DNA from: Punica granatum | Taxonomy: Eukaryota > Streptophyta > Magnoliopsida > Myrtales > Lythraceae | Direction of reading: 5' to 3' | Length of the DNA stretch: 64,000 nucleotides | Assembly: GCF_007655135.1 (NCBI RefSeq) | Contig: NC_045129.1 | Span: 21,426,274 to 21,490,273, forward strand | Shown: positions 1 to 11,058 of the stretch, piece after piece | Position numbering within the stretch: position 1 is the first letter of the stretch | Layout of the letters: each line of letters opens with the position of its first letter | Position numbers and translations under genes: made by a program | The notes under the pieces: model-generated | The model's input: the letters and a program-made list of their open reading frames with translations, nothing else | What the model was told of the DNA's origin: nothing | Databases searched by the model: none

Positions 1-494
1 TTCCGCTTGTTATGGGGTGATAGATTGTTAATACACATGTTGCACGTAAACTAGGGTCTTCATGTGATTCCATGCACTACCATGCAATTTCATGCACGTT
101 TACTCTCCGTATTATATCCGTACGACGTATAAATGCACGTATCATGATGGGAAATGGCTTGGATCGAGATAGGAGAGACCCCTTGGCCATTGTAGAGTCA
201 TGGGAGCCCACGGTCTAGTCCCAAGGGAAGGACCCGTGAACTCCCTTGACTTACCCGAGGCTAGGACGGTCTCTTTTCCCCGAAACTAGCCAGTTCCCAT
301 GCCTTTGTCATCGATTTCCGCGTGTAATGTGTTAACATGACGGGAAAAAACTTAAGTCGGGGTTGAAGAGGTCGCCTTGACCCGTGTAAGCCACGGAAAC
401 TCATGGTTATTCCCCATGGGAGGTGGCCGAGAGTTTCGTTGGACCACACGAGTCCAAGGAGCTCTCTTTCGCCCCGAAATAAGTCGGTTCCCGT

Positions 495-522
495 ATTTAT
501 TTTATTTTATTTTATTTTATTT
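495..522. repeat. TTTTA microsatellite
   Basis: About five and a half tandem copies of the pentamer TTTTA lie within the type B LTR. The other LTR copies in the window lack the expansion, so it is a local slippage product. Confidence 0.9.
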
Positions 523-1199
523 CGTTGTTGCATGAGCCTACGCCGTTTTATCAATTCCTTTTAAATACGATATTTGCGTTTGCATTATGTGCTTGTTTGC
601 GCACCCAAGATCATGGCGGCATCGGCTTTATAGAATGTGTGTTATTATCATGTTTGACGTTTTACGCATGCAAGAAACGGTTAAAGCCGATTCTTGGAAT
701 TGATTGTAATCACAATTTTCATTTAATCATTGGTTTCATGTTAATTCGTATGCTAGGTACGTTAATATCGAACAATCATTTCATTAATCCATAACAATTG
801 AGGTTCGCGGTCTCAATCATTAAACCACTTCACAAACGGGAAACGAGACGTACCATTCGGCTAAATGAACCACTCGGCCTAAGTAATTGGATAAATCGAA
901 TATCAACTCGTAAACGCGTCGACGAATCACTAAACGGTGAGAGTGCCCTTTTAAAATTCACAATTTCAAAACATCGAGACACATAACACGAATAGAATTA
1001 GTGTCTAGGGAGCACTCGTGCACTATGACTCGAGTCAAGGCCCGATTTGAGGAGGCTCATGTCTAAGTGCGCGAGTCCTCTTTGGACCTCTTCGTGTCAT
1101 GCGATCCCAACTTCCACATACACGCCCTACACGTTTTACCGTTCAAAGGGCATGACCATCATTTCGTGATTCGCCGACATTCTAGGCGTTAGGGAGACC

Positions 1200-1288
1200 G
1201 AAACACCTCGATCTATGGACGAAAAAGGGCAACCCATTCGGGTGCGAGTTTCATTCGTACGGCCCATTCCGTTCACTTTCGGTGTTTC
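1200..1288 (+). other. Y-shaped stem-loop of the LTR (type B copy)
   Basis: The outer arm pairs GAAACACC (1200-1207) with GGTGTTTC (1281-1288). Inside it, GGGC pairs with GCCC around two small hairpins, of which ACCC-attc-GGGT (1232-1243) is the clearest. The same layout recurs at the equivalent position in eight other LTR copies. A role as a structured leader RNA is inference. Confidence 0.6.
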
Positions 1289-2527
1289 TATCTTCCTATC
1301 GTAGATTCGGTGGTGAACATTTTATTTCTGTTACGAAACACAAAGAACCGGATTAATCATGTATTTGACTTAATCAAACATTAGATAATGGATAGGTGGA
1401 ATGCTAGATTCCAATCTAGAGTCAAAATACGAGTTTGGCTAATTCGGTGAAACCGTAGTGACACCTAACTGAATAAGAGTTCTAAAACAAGTTCACACAC
1501 ATAATTGGCTTAGAACCATATTCTAGCCCACCATCTATGTTTGCCTAGGTTAGATACTTTGTTTGTTACTCAACCCCGGTTAATAACTGATTAAATCACT
1601 TACACTCGACTTAATACACCACTTGTCTATATTCACCGGTATTTGTCAGTTATTGTCTGTTTTTCGTCAGTTTTATCATTTTTCTTCCATCTTCCATTTG
1701 TCTTTGCTAATTTGTTGCGGTTCGGGTCCGAACCCATAGGTTACGTAATACACGGGGTCCAACGCCTCAAACCGCCGAACACGAGGTCCAACGCCTCCTA
1801 ACTCACTGAGCGCGCGCAACCCGAGTGCGGAATGAGATCTAGCCTCGATTCACCATCATACTCCAAACATGGCCTATGTGGAAGGCAATTTGGATTGGAT
1901 GTGTGAAACGTGTTTAGATATCACCCGGGAGCTCGGTCGGTCCGATGGTTATAGCGGGAATCAACCGGTTCTCCTGCAGACCGTTGGTTTGATCGGACCC
2001 GACCCTCGGCTCCTTGAGCCCGCGTTGCCTTAATTCATTTATAGGTTATTCAAAACACACGGTGAGCCGGAGCGGAATATTGGCCCGATGCAAATCAATC
2101 GAGATCCATTATGCAAATCAATCGGGATCCATTTACTTATTCAGTTACACTTTGTAATTATTCGAGAGAACATTGTGAGGATTTTATCTATACACTCACT
2201 CATTCATTTGTAAGGATCCCCGATCGGCGAGCGAGAGGTCCGAGTGTCGAACCGGTCAAGTCGGTCTATTGTTACCAAGAGATGAGTAAGCTCGAATATT
2301 AGCGGTTTCGGTTCGGGGAGGGAATCGACCATCACGGTTCGATGAACTGTAACGTTAAGATAATGAACCGATTCCTCGACGCACAAGCCTACTCATCTTT
2401 CGGATTCTTGGCCCAAGTTGATCAATTCATCGACTTTACAGTGTCAAAACGGGCGAGTCAAGTGCAATCCTAAATCACGCGGTAAATAAACAAAACGGCA
2501 AGCTAGCAAACTAGAGTACCGAAAGGG

Positions 2528-2550
2528 CGTGCGGGATATAGGCCCGCACG
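2528..2550 (+). other. Conserved 8-bp stem hairpin near LTR 3' end
   Basis: CGTGCGGG pairs perfectly with CCCGCACG across a 7-base AT-rich loop. The same hairpin is found near the 3' end of type A and type B LTRs, intact in several copies and eroded in others. Function unknown. Confidence 0.6.
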
Positions 2551-2876
2551 TAATAGAACCCCCGAATTCAGAATTTTCGGTTCCGCATGACCATTGCCTT
2601 AGCATTTAGGTGTACCCCGTGTACGGACCCGAATGTGGACTCTCGTCGGGGCCCGCATCGCGCGCTTTTGGATCGCGCGGCTTGGTCGGAACGTCCACCT
2701 TCCCGCGGGGGCGCGCGTCGGACACGCGTGAGAGAAGGAGTCGCCACTTATCATTTTACGACCCGGAGGTCGAGGGCGGATAAGTTACCCGGGTCTAGGG
2801 GTATGGAACACCTAGTTTGTTGTTAAGGCATTGGTCTGTACGGAACCGGAAAATCCGTGTTCGGGGGTTCATGTTA

Positions 2877-2899
2877 CGTGCGGGCCTATATCCCGCACG
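2877..2899 (-). other. Conserved 8-bp stem hairpin near LTR 3' end
   Basis: CGTGCGGG and CCCGCACG flank a 7-base loop in the type A LTR, matching the type B hairpin at 2528-2550. Confidence 0.6.
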
Positions 2900-5029
2900 C
2901 CCTTTCGGTACTCTGGTTTGCTAGGCTTGCATGTTTTATTATTTACCGCGTGGATTAAGTTGCGCTCAGCTCGCACGTTTTGACACCGTAAACTCGATGA
3001 ATTAAACGATGTCGGTTGAGAAGCCAAGAGAGAAGTAAATCTGTGTGTCAGGGAATTGGTTCACAATCTTGCGTTACAATTCATTGAACCATGGAGGTTG
3101 AATCCCTGCGTGAACCAAAACCGCGAGATCTTGGATTTACTTGTGTCTGGGCAAGCATTAGACCGATTCGATTAATTCGACTCTCGGACCGTTCGCTCAC
3201 CGACTGGAATTCTTACAGAATAAATGTACAAAATAAAATCCTTACAATGCTCTCGAAAACAATAAATACAAATTACAAAAGGGTCGAATTCCAGTCGTTT
3301 TGCGTTCGGTTATTATTCCACTCTAACTCACCGTGAGTTTAGGGAAAAGACCGAAGAACTGAAATTCAATGGACGCTCTTACTGAATAGGGCGTTGGACC
3401 CTGTGAGTGTTGATTAGGGTGTTGAACCCTGTGTTCGATGATTAGGGCGTTGAACCCTAATATTATTCGGCCTAGGGATCAGGCTCGACCCGCATGGCAA
3501 ACAGGTGCGGAAAGATAACACGCAACATGTTAATAACAGACAAAGTGTTTGTTATTGTCGTGTTTACGTGAATTAACAGATTATTAACCCAGGGGTGTTT
3601 TGCAAGCAAATGCCATATGCTAAACAATCAAACATGTGCCAACGTTTTAGCATTCGGCTTTGTTTTGAGAACTTGACAAAGAGAGTCAAATCTCAAGTGT
3701 GTGGATTGCTTTTACAGTTGTTCTGTATTGTGACACTGAATTACCACTGAATTAACCAAACTCGTGTTTTGACTCTAGATTTGGAATCTAGAATTCCTCC
3801 TAACCATTATCTAGTGTTTGGTTAGGTCGAGTGAAAGGTTAATCAGCATTTTGCATGTTTTCTGACAGAGATAACCGTTCTACATCGGACCGCGCGTTTC
3901 GGGTTTTGAAATTGATAAGTTTGAAAAGGGCACCAACGTCCTTTGACGACTCGTCGACGCGAGTTATCAATTAATGTCCAATTCGGGTAAACTTTATCAG
4001 TGTGAAGTGAGTTTAATCGTGTGAGCGTCCCGATTAACCAGTTTGTGGCATTAATGCTTAAGGGTTGTGCCGAATGCATTAATTGTGAAAACGATTCGCG
4101 ACTCGACGACCAAGACGATTCCATAAGGATCGAGGATAATTTGGTCTAATGACCGAAACTATCCTCATAACCAAATGGACCCGAATGAGTCATCGATACT
4201 CGAATCCATGCATGCTTCGTTTGAAAGAGTCTTTACATGATATTTTAATGGGAATCATAAAGACATTGAAGTAAAACTTCACATCATCCGATCAACAAAT
4301 TAAACTTGAGATAAGGAACTCATTCTTGACCCAAGGAAGGCCAAGAAGCCCTCGGCTTCATCTTGTGAAGGGTGGCCGAAGGTTCTCATGGCTCTATCCG
4401 AGTCACGAATGATTTCCTAATCGTGGTTTAATTATTTCTCGCATGCTCAAACATCAACCGTGATAAATAGCACCCTTTTTTAACAAAAGCCGGCGTTATC
4501 ACGATTTGTTTAGCTCATTCAAACATACAAACATTCACAAACGTGTTAATTAAGGAAAAGGATAACATAACACCGGCTTCATGCATGCAATAATGATAAA
4601 CAAACTCGGAAATTAACTTGAATAGGCTAAGGAGACCGATCTTAACCCGAAAAGAGCAATTTAAATCTCAACCCTCTCCTTTAGAGAATTGGCCGAGACT
4701 TAATGTGCCATAATAGGGTCGGGATAGTCTTCTTTATGATGATCCAAGCCCCTTTCCGACATGGTAGCAAGTCCTAAGATAGTGTACGTGCATAATATAA
4801 CATAAAATTGCATAAAAATTAAATCTTGCAAATGAAACATGCACGAAACACCATAATACTCCATAGCCATGCAAAAATATAAAAAGTCCTAACTCCTCTA
4901 AGTCAGAAGTGTTTTACCTAGCCTCGGAATACGAGGAAAGAGTCGGGGAAGTGTTTGAGAGTCGGGTGACTCGGTGGAACCCTTAAAAGGGTATTCGGGC
5001 GCAAGGGTGGACGTGCACGGGCGTTGGTG

Positions 5030-5233
5030 GGCACTGACAAGCGCTGGTGTTGGGCAAGGACGTGCGCGGGTGACGGGCGCGGGCGTGCGCGGATGGCGGG
5101 CACAGACGGGCGCGGGTGACGGGCGCGGGCGTGCGCGGATGACGGGCGCGGGCGTGCGCTGGTGACGGGCGCGGGCGTGCGCTGGTGACGGGCGCGGGCG
5201 TGCGCTGGATGATGAGCCCGGGAGTGCGCGGGT
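5030..5233. repeat. Degenerate GC-rich minisatellite, about 23-bp units
   Basis: Imperfect short repeats built on GGCGCGGGCGTGCGC and GGTGACG lead into the regular 67-bp array. They look like decayed or precursor units of the same minisatellite. Confidence 0.75.
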
Positions 5234-7213
5234 GATGGGCACGGGTGTGCTGGTGAAGGGCGCGGGTGGCGCTGGATGATGAGCACGGGAGTGCGCGGGT
5301 GGCGGGCACGGGTGTGCTGGTGAAGGGCGCGGGTGGCGCGGGTGACGAGCACGGGCGTGCGCGGGTGACCGGCAAGGGTGTGCTGGTGATGGGCGCGGGT
5401 GGCGCTGGATGACGAGCACAGGGGTGCGCGGGTGACGGGCACGGGTGTGCTGGTGAAGGGCGCGGGTGGCGCTGGATGACGAGCACGGGCGTGCGCGGGT
5501 GACGGGCGCGGGTGTGCTGGTGATGGGCGCGGGTGGCGCTGGATGACGAGCACGGGCGTGCGCGGGTGACGGGCGCGGGTGTGCTGGTGATGGGCGCGGG
5601 TGGCGCTGGATGACGAGCACGGGCGTGCGCGGGTGACGGGCGCGGTGTGCTGGTGATGGGCGCGGGTGGCGCTGGATGACGAGCACGGGCGTGCGCGGGT
5701 GACGGGCCCGGGTGTGCTGGTGATGGGCGCGGGTGGCGCTGGATGACGAGCACGGGCGTGCGCGGGTGACGGGCGCGGGTGTGCTGGTGATGGGCGCGGG
5801 TGGCGCTGGATGACGAGCACGGGCGTGCGCGGGTGACGGGCCCGGGTGTGCTGGTGATGGGCGCGGGTGGCGCTGGATGACGAGCACGGGCGTGCGCGGG
5901 TGACGGGCGCGGGTGTGCTGGTGATGGGCGCGGGTGGCGCTGGATGACGAGCACGGGCGTGCGCGGGTGACGGGCCCGGGTGTGCTGGTGATGGGCGCGG
6001 GTGGCGCTGGATGACGAGCACGGGCGTGCGCGGGTGACGGGCGCGGGTGTGCTGGTGATGGGCGCGGGTGGCGCTGGATGACGAGCACGGGCGTGCGCGG
6101 GTGACGGGCGCGGGTGTGCTGGTGATGGGCGCGGGTGGCGCTGGATGACGAGCACGGGCGTGCGCGGGTGACGGGCGCGGGTGTGCTGGTGATGGGCGCG
6201 GGTGGCGCTGGATGACGAGCACGGGCGTGCGCGGGTGACGGGCGCGGGTGTGCTGGTGATGGGCGCGGGTGGCGCTGGATGACGAGCACGGGCGTGCGCG
6301 GGTGACGGGCGCGGGTGTGCTGGTGATGGGCGCGGGTGGCGCTGGATGACGAGCACGGGCGTGCGCGGGTGACGGGCGCGGGTGTGCTGGTGATGGGCGC
6401 GGGTGGCGCTGGATGACGAGCACGGGCGTGCGCGGGTTACGGGCGCGGGTGTGCTGGTGATGGGCGCGGGTGGCGCTGGATGACGAGCACGGGCGTGCGC
6501 GGGTGACGGGCGCGGGTGTGCTGGTGATGGGCGCGGGTGGCGCTGGATGACGAGCACGGGCGTGCGCGGGTGACGGGCGCGGGTGTGCTGGTGATGGGCG
6601 CGGGTGGCGCTGGATGACGAGCACGGGCGTGCGCGGGTGACGGGCGCGGGTGTGCTGGTGATGGGCGCGGGTGGCGCTGGATGACGAGCACGGGCGTGCG
6701 CGGGTGACGGGCGCGGGTGTGCTGGTGATGGGCGCGGGTGGCGCTGGATGACGAGCACGGGCGTGCGCGGGTTACGGGCGCGGGTGTGCTGGTGATGGGC
6801 GCGGGTGGCGCTGGATGACGAGCACGGGCGTGCGCGGGTGACGGGCGCGGGTGTGCTGGTGATGGGCGCGGGTGGCGCTGGATGACGAGCACGGGCGTGC
6901 GCGGGTGACGGGCGCGGGTGTGCTGGTGATGGGCGCGGGTGGCGCTGGATGACGAGCACGGGCGTGCGCGGGTGACGGGCGCGGGTGTGCTGGTGATGGG
7001 CGCGGGTGGCGCTGGATGACGAGCACGGGCGTGCGCGGGTGACGGGCGCGGGTGTGCTGGTGATGGGCGCGGGTGGCGCTGGATGACGAGCACGGGCGTG
7101 CGCGGGTGACGGGCGCGGGTGTGCTGGTGATGGGCGCGGGTGGCGCTGGATGACGAGCACGGGCGTGCGCGGGTGACGGGCTCGGGTGTGCTGGTGATGG
7201 GTGCGGGTGGCGC
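5234..7213. repeat. 67-bp minisatellite array, about 29 units
   Basis: The period is 67 bp. From 5701 to 7175 there are 22 successive units with no length change, and one unit before 5701 is 66 bp. Units starting at 5701, 5835 and 5969 share a GGGCCCGGG variant and alternate with GGGCGCGGG units, giving a 134-bp higher-order repeat. Units at 6438 and 6773 share a G-to-T change exactly five units apart, which suggests a 335-bp internal duplication. The plus strand is G-rich with many GGG runs. CpG content is high although the surrounding elements show CpG decay, so the expansion is probably recent. Because 67 is not a multiple of three and the C-rich strand has almost no stop triplets, all three minus frames stay open. 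Confidence 0.92.
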
Positions 7214-7375
7214 TGGTGACGCTCGGTGACGGACGTTGGTGACGCCCGAGGGTTGCGATCGGTGACGCTCGGTGACGGACGTTGGTGACGCTCGAGGGTT
7301 GCGCTCGGTGACGCTCGGTGACGGGCGCTGGCTACGCTCGGTGACGCTCGGTGACGGACGCTGGTCACCCGAGAG
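7214..7375. repeat. GGTGACGCTCGGTGACGGACG minor repeats
   Basis: Four or five imperfect units built on GGTGACGCTCGGTGACG follow the 67-bp array and end before CACCCGAGAGCTCC, which marks the array border in other type A copies. Confidence 0.7.
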
Positions 7376-7505
7376 CTCCAACTAGTCCCGAGATGCGGGA
7401 TGGGACCTTCAAGAGTCGGGTTGGACCGTTGATGGGTCGGTTTTGAGCTGTTTTCCGTTGAACAGACCCGAATGGCATCAAACAGACCCGGCTGAAATAT
7501 TGGAC

Positions 7506-7880
7506 AGACCCGACTGGCACAAGTCGGGTCGGACGTCGCCACGGAGGCTCCCGATGGAATTTTGAGGCAAGGTCAGTGGCTCCTGACTCCTAACTGACCC
7601 CCGGAGGTGACTGTGGTGGTCGTTTGGTCCCAGAGTTATCGGGTCGACCCGTACAGCCCTGCAAAGATCACGGAAAACAGAGTACGTCTGGAAATTCGGA
7701 CCCGTCTGGCACCAGTCGGGTCGGACGTTGCTACGGAGGTTCCCGATGGAATTTGTGAGCAAGGCCAACGGCTCCCGACTGCTAACTCACCTCTGGAGGT
7801 GGCTGTGGTGGTCGTTTTCCGAAAAGAGTCTCGGATCGACCCGATCTGCAAGAAAACCGCACAAACAGTCAGAAATTTCG
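7506..7880. repeat. Tandem duplication of about 190 bp with palindromic borders
   Basis: GACCCG(A/T)CTGGCAC starts copies at 7506 and 7699 (193 bp apart), and a related CGACCCGACTGG block at 7879 (about 181 bp further) closes the duplication. CCCGACT and AGTCGGG form perfect 7-bp stems at 7509-7528 and 7882-7899. The same arrangement occurs at 27364-27737 in another type A LTR but not in the copies at 14517 or 54537. Confidence 0.8.
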
Positions 7881-8360
7881 ACCCGACTGGGCAGTCGGGC
7901 TGTTTCTTCTTCCTGGGGTTAAACCGACGGGTTTTTCTTGGATTTCTTGACTTCTTGACACCCTAGGGTTGTGTGGGGAGGTGTTTGATGGGTTTTGGTA
8001 GCTCAAACCGACTTGGAAAGGCTTGAAACCCGGTTTGACATTTTTTACCCGAGAAGGACCAAATCTGTCCAGATTTTGTTCAAGGCTGGTTCTATGGCTT
8101 AGAGGCTTCAAACTTAAAATCTAAGTTCAGAAATGGATAGAGGGGCTCGAAAACATGTGGGATATGAAGTTTGGTAAAGTTTGGATTCAAGCCGGGATGG
8201 ATTCCGACTTAAGACTTTGCCCGGTTTTGCTTGGTTTTGCTTGCTGGAAATGGCTGAAGCTTGCTGCGGTTTGCTATGGAGTTTGAGAGCTTTTGAAGAG
8301 TGAGAAATGCTAGAGAGAGAGTGTTTTTAAGGTGTCCCCTTAAGTTAATGACATTTGGAC

Positions 8361-8368
8361 AATATATA
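8361..8368 (-). promoter_or_regulatory. Candidate LTR TATA box
   Basis: An AT-rich core reads TATATATT on the LTR sense strand, at the position where other copies carry TATAAA or TATAAG, between the blocks GAGAG(A/T)G and TTAAGT common to the family. Not experimentally supported. Confidence 0.35.
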
Positions 8369-10173
8369 GAAAAGCTTAAATGCAAGATTAGTGAAGAAAA
8401 GTGCAATTAGGGCCATGGATTAGTGGAATCCGAATTTCTTAAGGAAATATCAAGCTCAATCCTCATCCATTGCATTAATGGAGAAGAGATAAGAGCATTG
8501 ATGGCTTGGATGGGAAGTTGGAGTGTTGAATTGAAACACTTAGATATTTTGCAAAAGGAAGACAAATGCAAGTTGTCTTCTTGGCTTGAAGAAGAAGATG
8601 ACAAGAGACATGGAGGGCAATGGGCATGGGTGAGGCGGCAATGAGTTGGCCGTGGGTCCCACGGGTCGCGAGGTAAGTTCGGGCCAAAGTTCGGGTCTCG
8701 ATTGGTCGCGCATTCGAAGTTCGTGGTTCGAATTGAACGTCGAATTGTCGATATACGCGAGAAAACGGAGTTAATGAGCCTGAGATTGACATTTTTCATG
8801 GAGAAATGTCCCGGATGTGTGCGAGGCTCGGAATCCGGTTTTGCCCATTGCAAGTGACCAGGGCGAAGTTGTCCGCTTCTGACAGCATATCTTGTGTCCG
8901 CATCTCACGTTGGTCATTTTGACATAAATTGTCAGACAACGTGAACAATTATCCCTTAAGCCGGTAATGCTAACGTGGGGCCGGAGACGTCCTAGGAGGT
9001 CGAAACTGGATTTCTCAGGATGATTTCTGAGTTGCTTGGGCACTCCGGAGATTACTGTAATCTCTGTTTGTCGAGATCAAACCTCCAAGGACTTGAAAAG
9101 TGTATCTGAGACCTCTAAAGCACTGTTTGAGAGATCTAGATGAGTTGTGTGAATTATTCCGACGACTCCACATTGAGCCTTAAGAAGGCTAGCATTGTGT
9201 AACGTAAGCATTCGGCGTCAAATTTCCCCAAAGAGGACCTCCAGATATGGATTTCCACTAAAAATGGTCATTTCCGCTCTTCGGAGGTTACTCGGGAAAC
9301 CGCGAGGGGTTTTGCTGTTTGTTTTGCCCAATTGTGAATGTCTGCTAGAGTTTTCTGGGCAATGCGGTATAAACTTCGTTTGTCGTAATTCCATCAGACC
9401 CTTCTCCGGCTATGCTCTTCTGAAGAGGGGTATGCTTGTTTTGTCGTTCGGAAGTCATTTGAAGTGTCTGTGTGACTTCCAAAAGACAATCTGAAGCGTT
9501 GTTCATACTCGGTGTGTTGATGGGGCATGGCCGCGTCTGATATTTGGAATTAACTTTTCTCCAGGAAACCGGCATTTTTGGACTTCCACTGAAAAGTTGT
9601 CTGTATACAGAAAATTGTTCTGTATAGAGCAGATGATTTGAAAAATGCCTTTGGGACACTTTTCATCTTTTTGGCACTGGTGTGGATTTTTGGAGTCCAA
9701 TATTCACTATCTTCCGACGGCCGAGCGAACTATCGGAAAATAGTGCCGTCCGTGTAGTACACTGAAAACGCCGGTTTTGGACATTGTTGAGTTCTTTGGT
9801 CGCTCTGTTCCCCTTTGGTGACCCCTAGAGTCCTTCTGTCATGTCCATGGGCCATTTGCTCAATTTTGCCAACTTGAGGATGAATAGTGATTTCTTGCTC
9901 TGCCGAGCCGTTTTCTGTATTCTGCTCAAGTCGTGGCTTGGGTCATTGCTAATATCATTGTTTGGAATGGTGAGCCAAAACGGGGTGCTGACACCCCGTA
10001 CCCCTAGACCCGGGTAACTTGCCGGCCCTCGACCTTCGGGTCGTAAAATGGCAAGTGGCGACTCCTTCTCACGTGCGTCCGTCGCGCGTCCTCGGGAAGG
10101 TGGACACTCCCAAGCCGCGTTGCGTAGGCTTCGCGCATGCGTGCCCCGACGAGATGAAATTTGGGTGTGCACA

Positions 10174-10319
10174 AATAATCATTGTCTTGATATTGTTGGT
10201 TCTTGTTTCTCTATAAACAACGGGTCAATAATCCTCTTTATCTAAAACTGTGTTTGGCAATCTTGGAATCGATTCAAGTTGGTCGTCGGGTTTCACAATC
10301 CTTCGTGAGGTCCGCATCA
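10174..10319 (+). mobile_element. 3' end of the chromovirus-like element's 5' LTR
   Basis: These 146 bp lie between the end of the inserted type B LTR (10173) and the primer-binding site, and end CGCATCA just before it. They share no sequence with the giant LTRs. The upstream part of this LTR is beyond the window, displaced by the inserted element. Confidence 0.65.
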
Positions 10320-10322
10320 TTT

Positions 10323-10333
10323 TGGTATCAGAG
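10323..10333 (+). promoter_or_regulatory. Primer-binding site, initiator Met-tRNA type
   Basis: TGGTATCAGAG is complementary to the 3' end of plant initiator methionine tRNA, the primer of most Ty1/Copia and many chromoviral Ty3/Gypsy elements. It lies 3-4 bases after the CA that ends the LTR remnant and 0.7 kb ahead of gag. Confidence 0.85.
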
Positions 10334-11058
10334 TATCAGGCTCCAAATCAGGTTTGTTCTATCCTTTTTCGTTTCAATGTGCTGAATTTCATTTCGTCTA
10401 ACTTGTTCGTTCTAGATTAGTAGTAGCAAAAAAAAAAAGGAAAAGAAAAAGAAAAGAAAAGCGAAGTTCCAGCTTTAAAAAAAAGAGAGAGAAAAAAATT
10501 CAGCCAAAAAAAAATTAGAGCTGAAAAAAAAAGATAAAAAGAAAAGAAAGAAGCCGTCAGTGTCAATTTGATCCGAATTCTTTGCATCAGATCATTCTAA
10601 AGTTGTTATTTACCTTTGTTGTTGATCCACGTTGATTTTGCTCTCATAATTACCTAATACCTGATCTTTCATATTCCCTTCCCTATATCATCCTCCATAT
10701 ATTTCCATCCATATGTTACTATAATATATTCCTTTTTGCATTCCTAAAAGCTTTCTATTCTTAACTTTCCTTTGACCATTTATTTCCCTGTTAGTTTGTG
10801 TCCAAGTTAGGGCCAATATATTAATTGTTGTTTTGAATTATTACGAGCTAGTCACCATTGATTTGTAAGTTGCTGAGTTCTTTAAAGAACTTTGAGGAGG
10901 AAATTAGAGTGGAAAGAGGCAAGAGTGGTGAGCGTATCAGAGGGAAAAAGCCATTGAACTGAGCGAAACACGAGTGTTGAGTGACGATAATTTGAGGTCA
11001 AACACGTGAGCGAGTGGTTATGAGGTCCTAACACCAATTTTCTTTTCGTAGTGCAAAC
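10334..11058 (+). other. Leader of the chromovirus-like element, with a purine-rich tract
   Basis: No ORF of note is present. Positions 10428-10552 are a dense A/G tract of A runs broken by G. The remainder is AT-rich and pyrimidine-skewed, as is usual for a retrotransposon 5' untranslated leader. Confidence 0.6.

Larger units (their letters stand above)
2620..9993 (-). mobile_element. Type A solo LTR, expanded by a minisatellite
   Basis: The LTR runs from TGTACGGACCC (2620) to GGTGCTGACA (9993) and is flanked by a perfect CCCCG duplication (2615-2619 and 9994-9998). It is read on the minus strand. It aligns along its length with the type A solo LTR at 14517-19342, with three large differences: a roughly 2.2-kb GC-rich minisatellite (5030-7213), a tandem duplication of about 190 bp (7506-7880), and loss of about 400 bp at 3880 that removed the Y-shaped stem-loop. 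No internal region or second LTR is present, so it is a solo LTR left by LTR-LTR recombination. Long minus-strand ORFs across the minisatellite are composition artefacts (see rejected items). Confidence 0.9.
1..10173 (+). mobile_element. Type B giant LTR, left end outside window, split by a solo LTR
   Basis: This is the right-hand part of a type B giant LTR in + orientation. It ends GTGTGCACA at 10173, like the 5' LTR that ends at 50763. The sequence is continuous once 2620-9993 and one CCCCG duplication are removed, leaving 1-2619 plus 9999-10173. It shares with the other type B copies the Y-shaped stem-loop (1200-1288), the short hairpin near the end (2528-2550) and the TGGCGACTCC block about 120 bp from the end. 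It sits in the 5' LTR of the chromovirus-like element. The 5 bases after it (AATAA) should be one target duplication, but its partner lies outside the window. No coding capacity is seen. Confidence 0.85.

Noticed and set aside
5234..7213. Regular repeats as a CRISPR array
   Set aside because: There are no unique spacers between repeats, the units are contiguous, and the DNA is a plant retrotransposon LTR.
5234..7213. 67-bp array as a centromeric satellite
   Set aside because: It is short, lies inside one LTR copy and is absent from sister LTRs, so it is a local minisatellite.
4898..7381. Long overlapping minus-strand ORFs (463, 568 and 725 codons) rich in Pro, Ala, Arg and His
   Set aside because: They run through the 67-bp minisatellite, are open in all three minus frames at once, and give the same out-of-phase repeat peptide. 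Stop triplets are simply absent from the C-rich strand.
10174..10319. A complete short LTR of the chromovirus-like element
   Set aside because: It abuts the end of an inserted giant LTR on the left and shows no TG start, so it is only the 3' end of a longer LTR.
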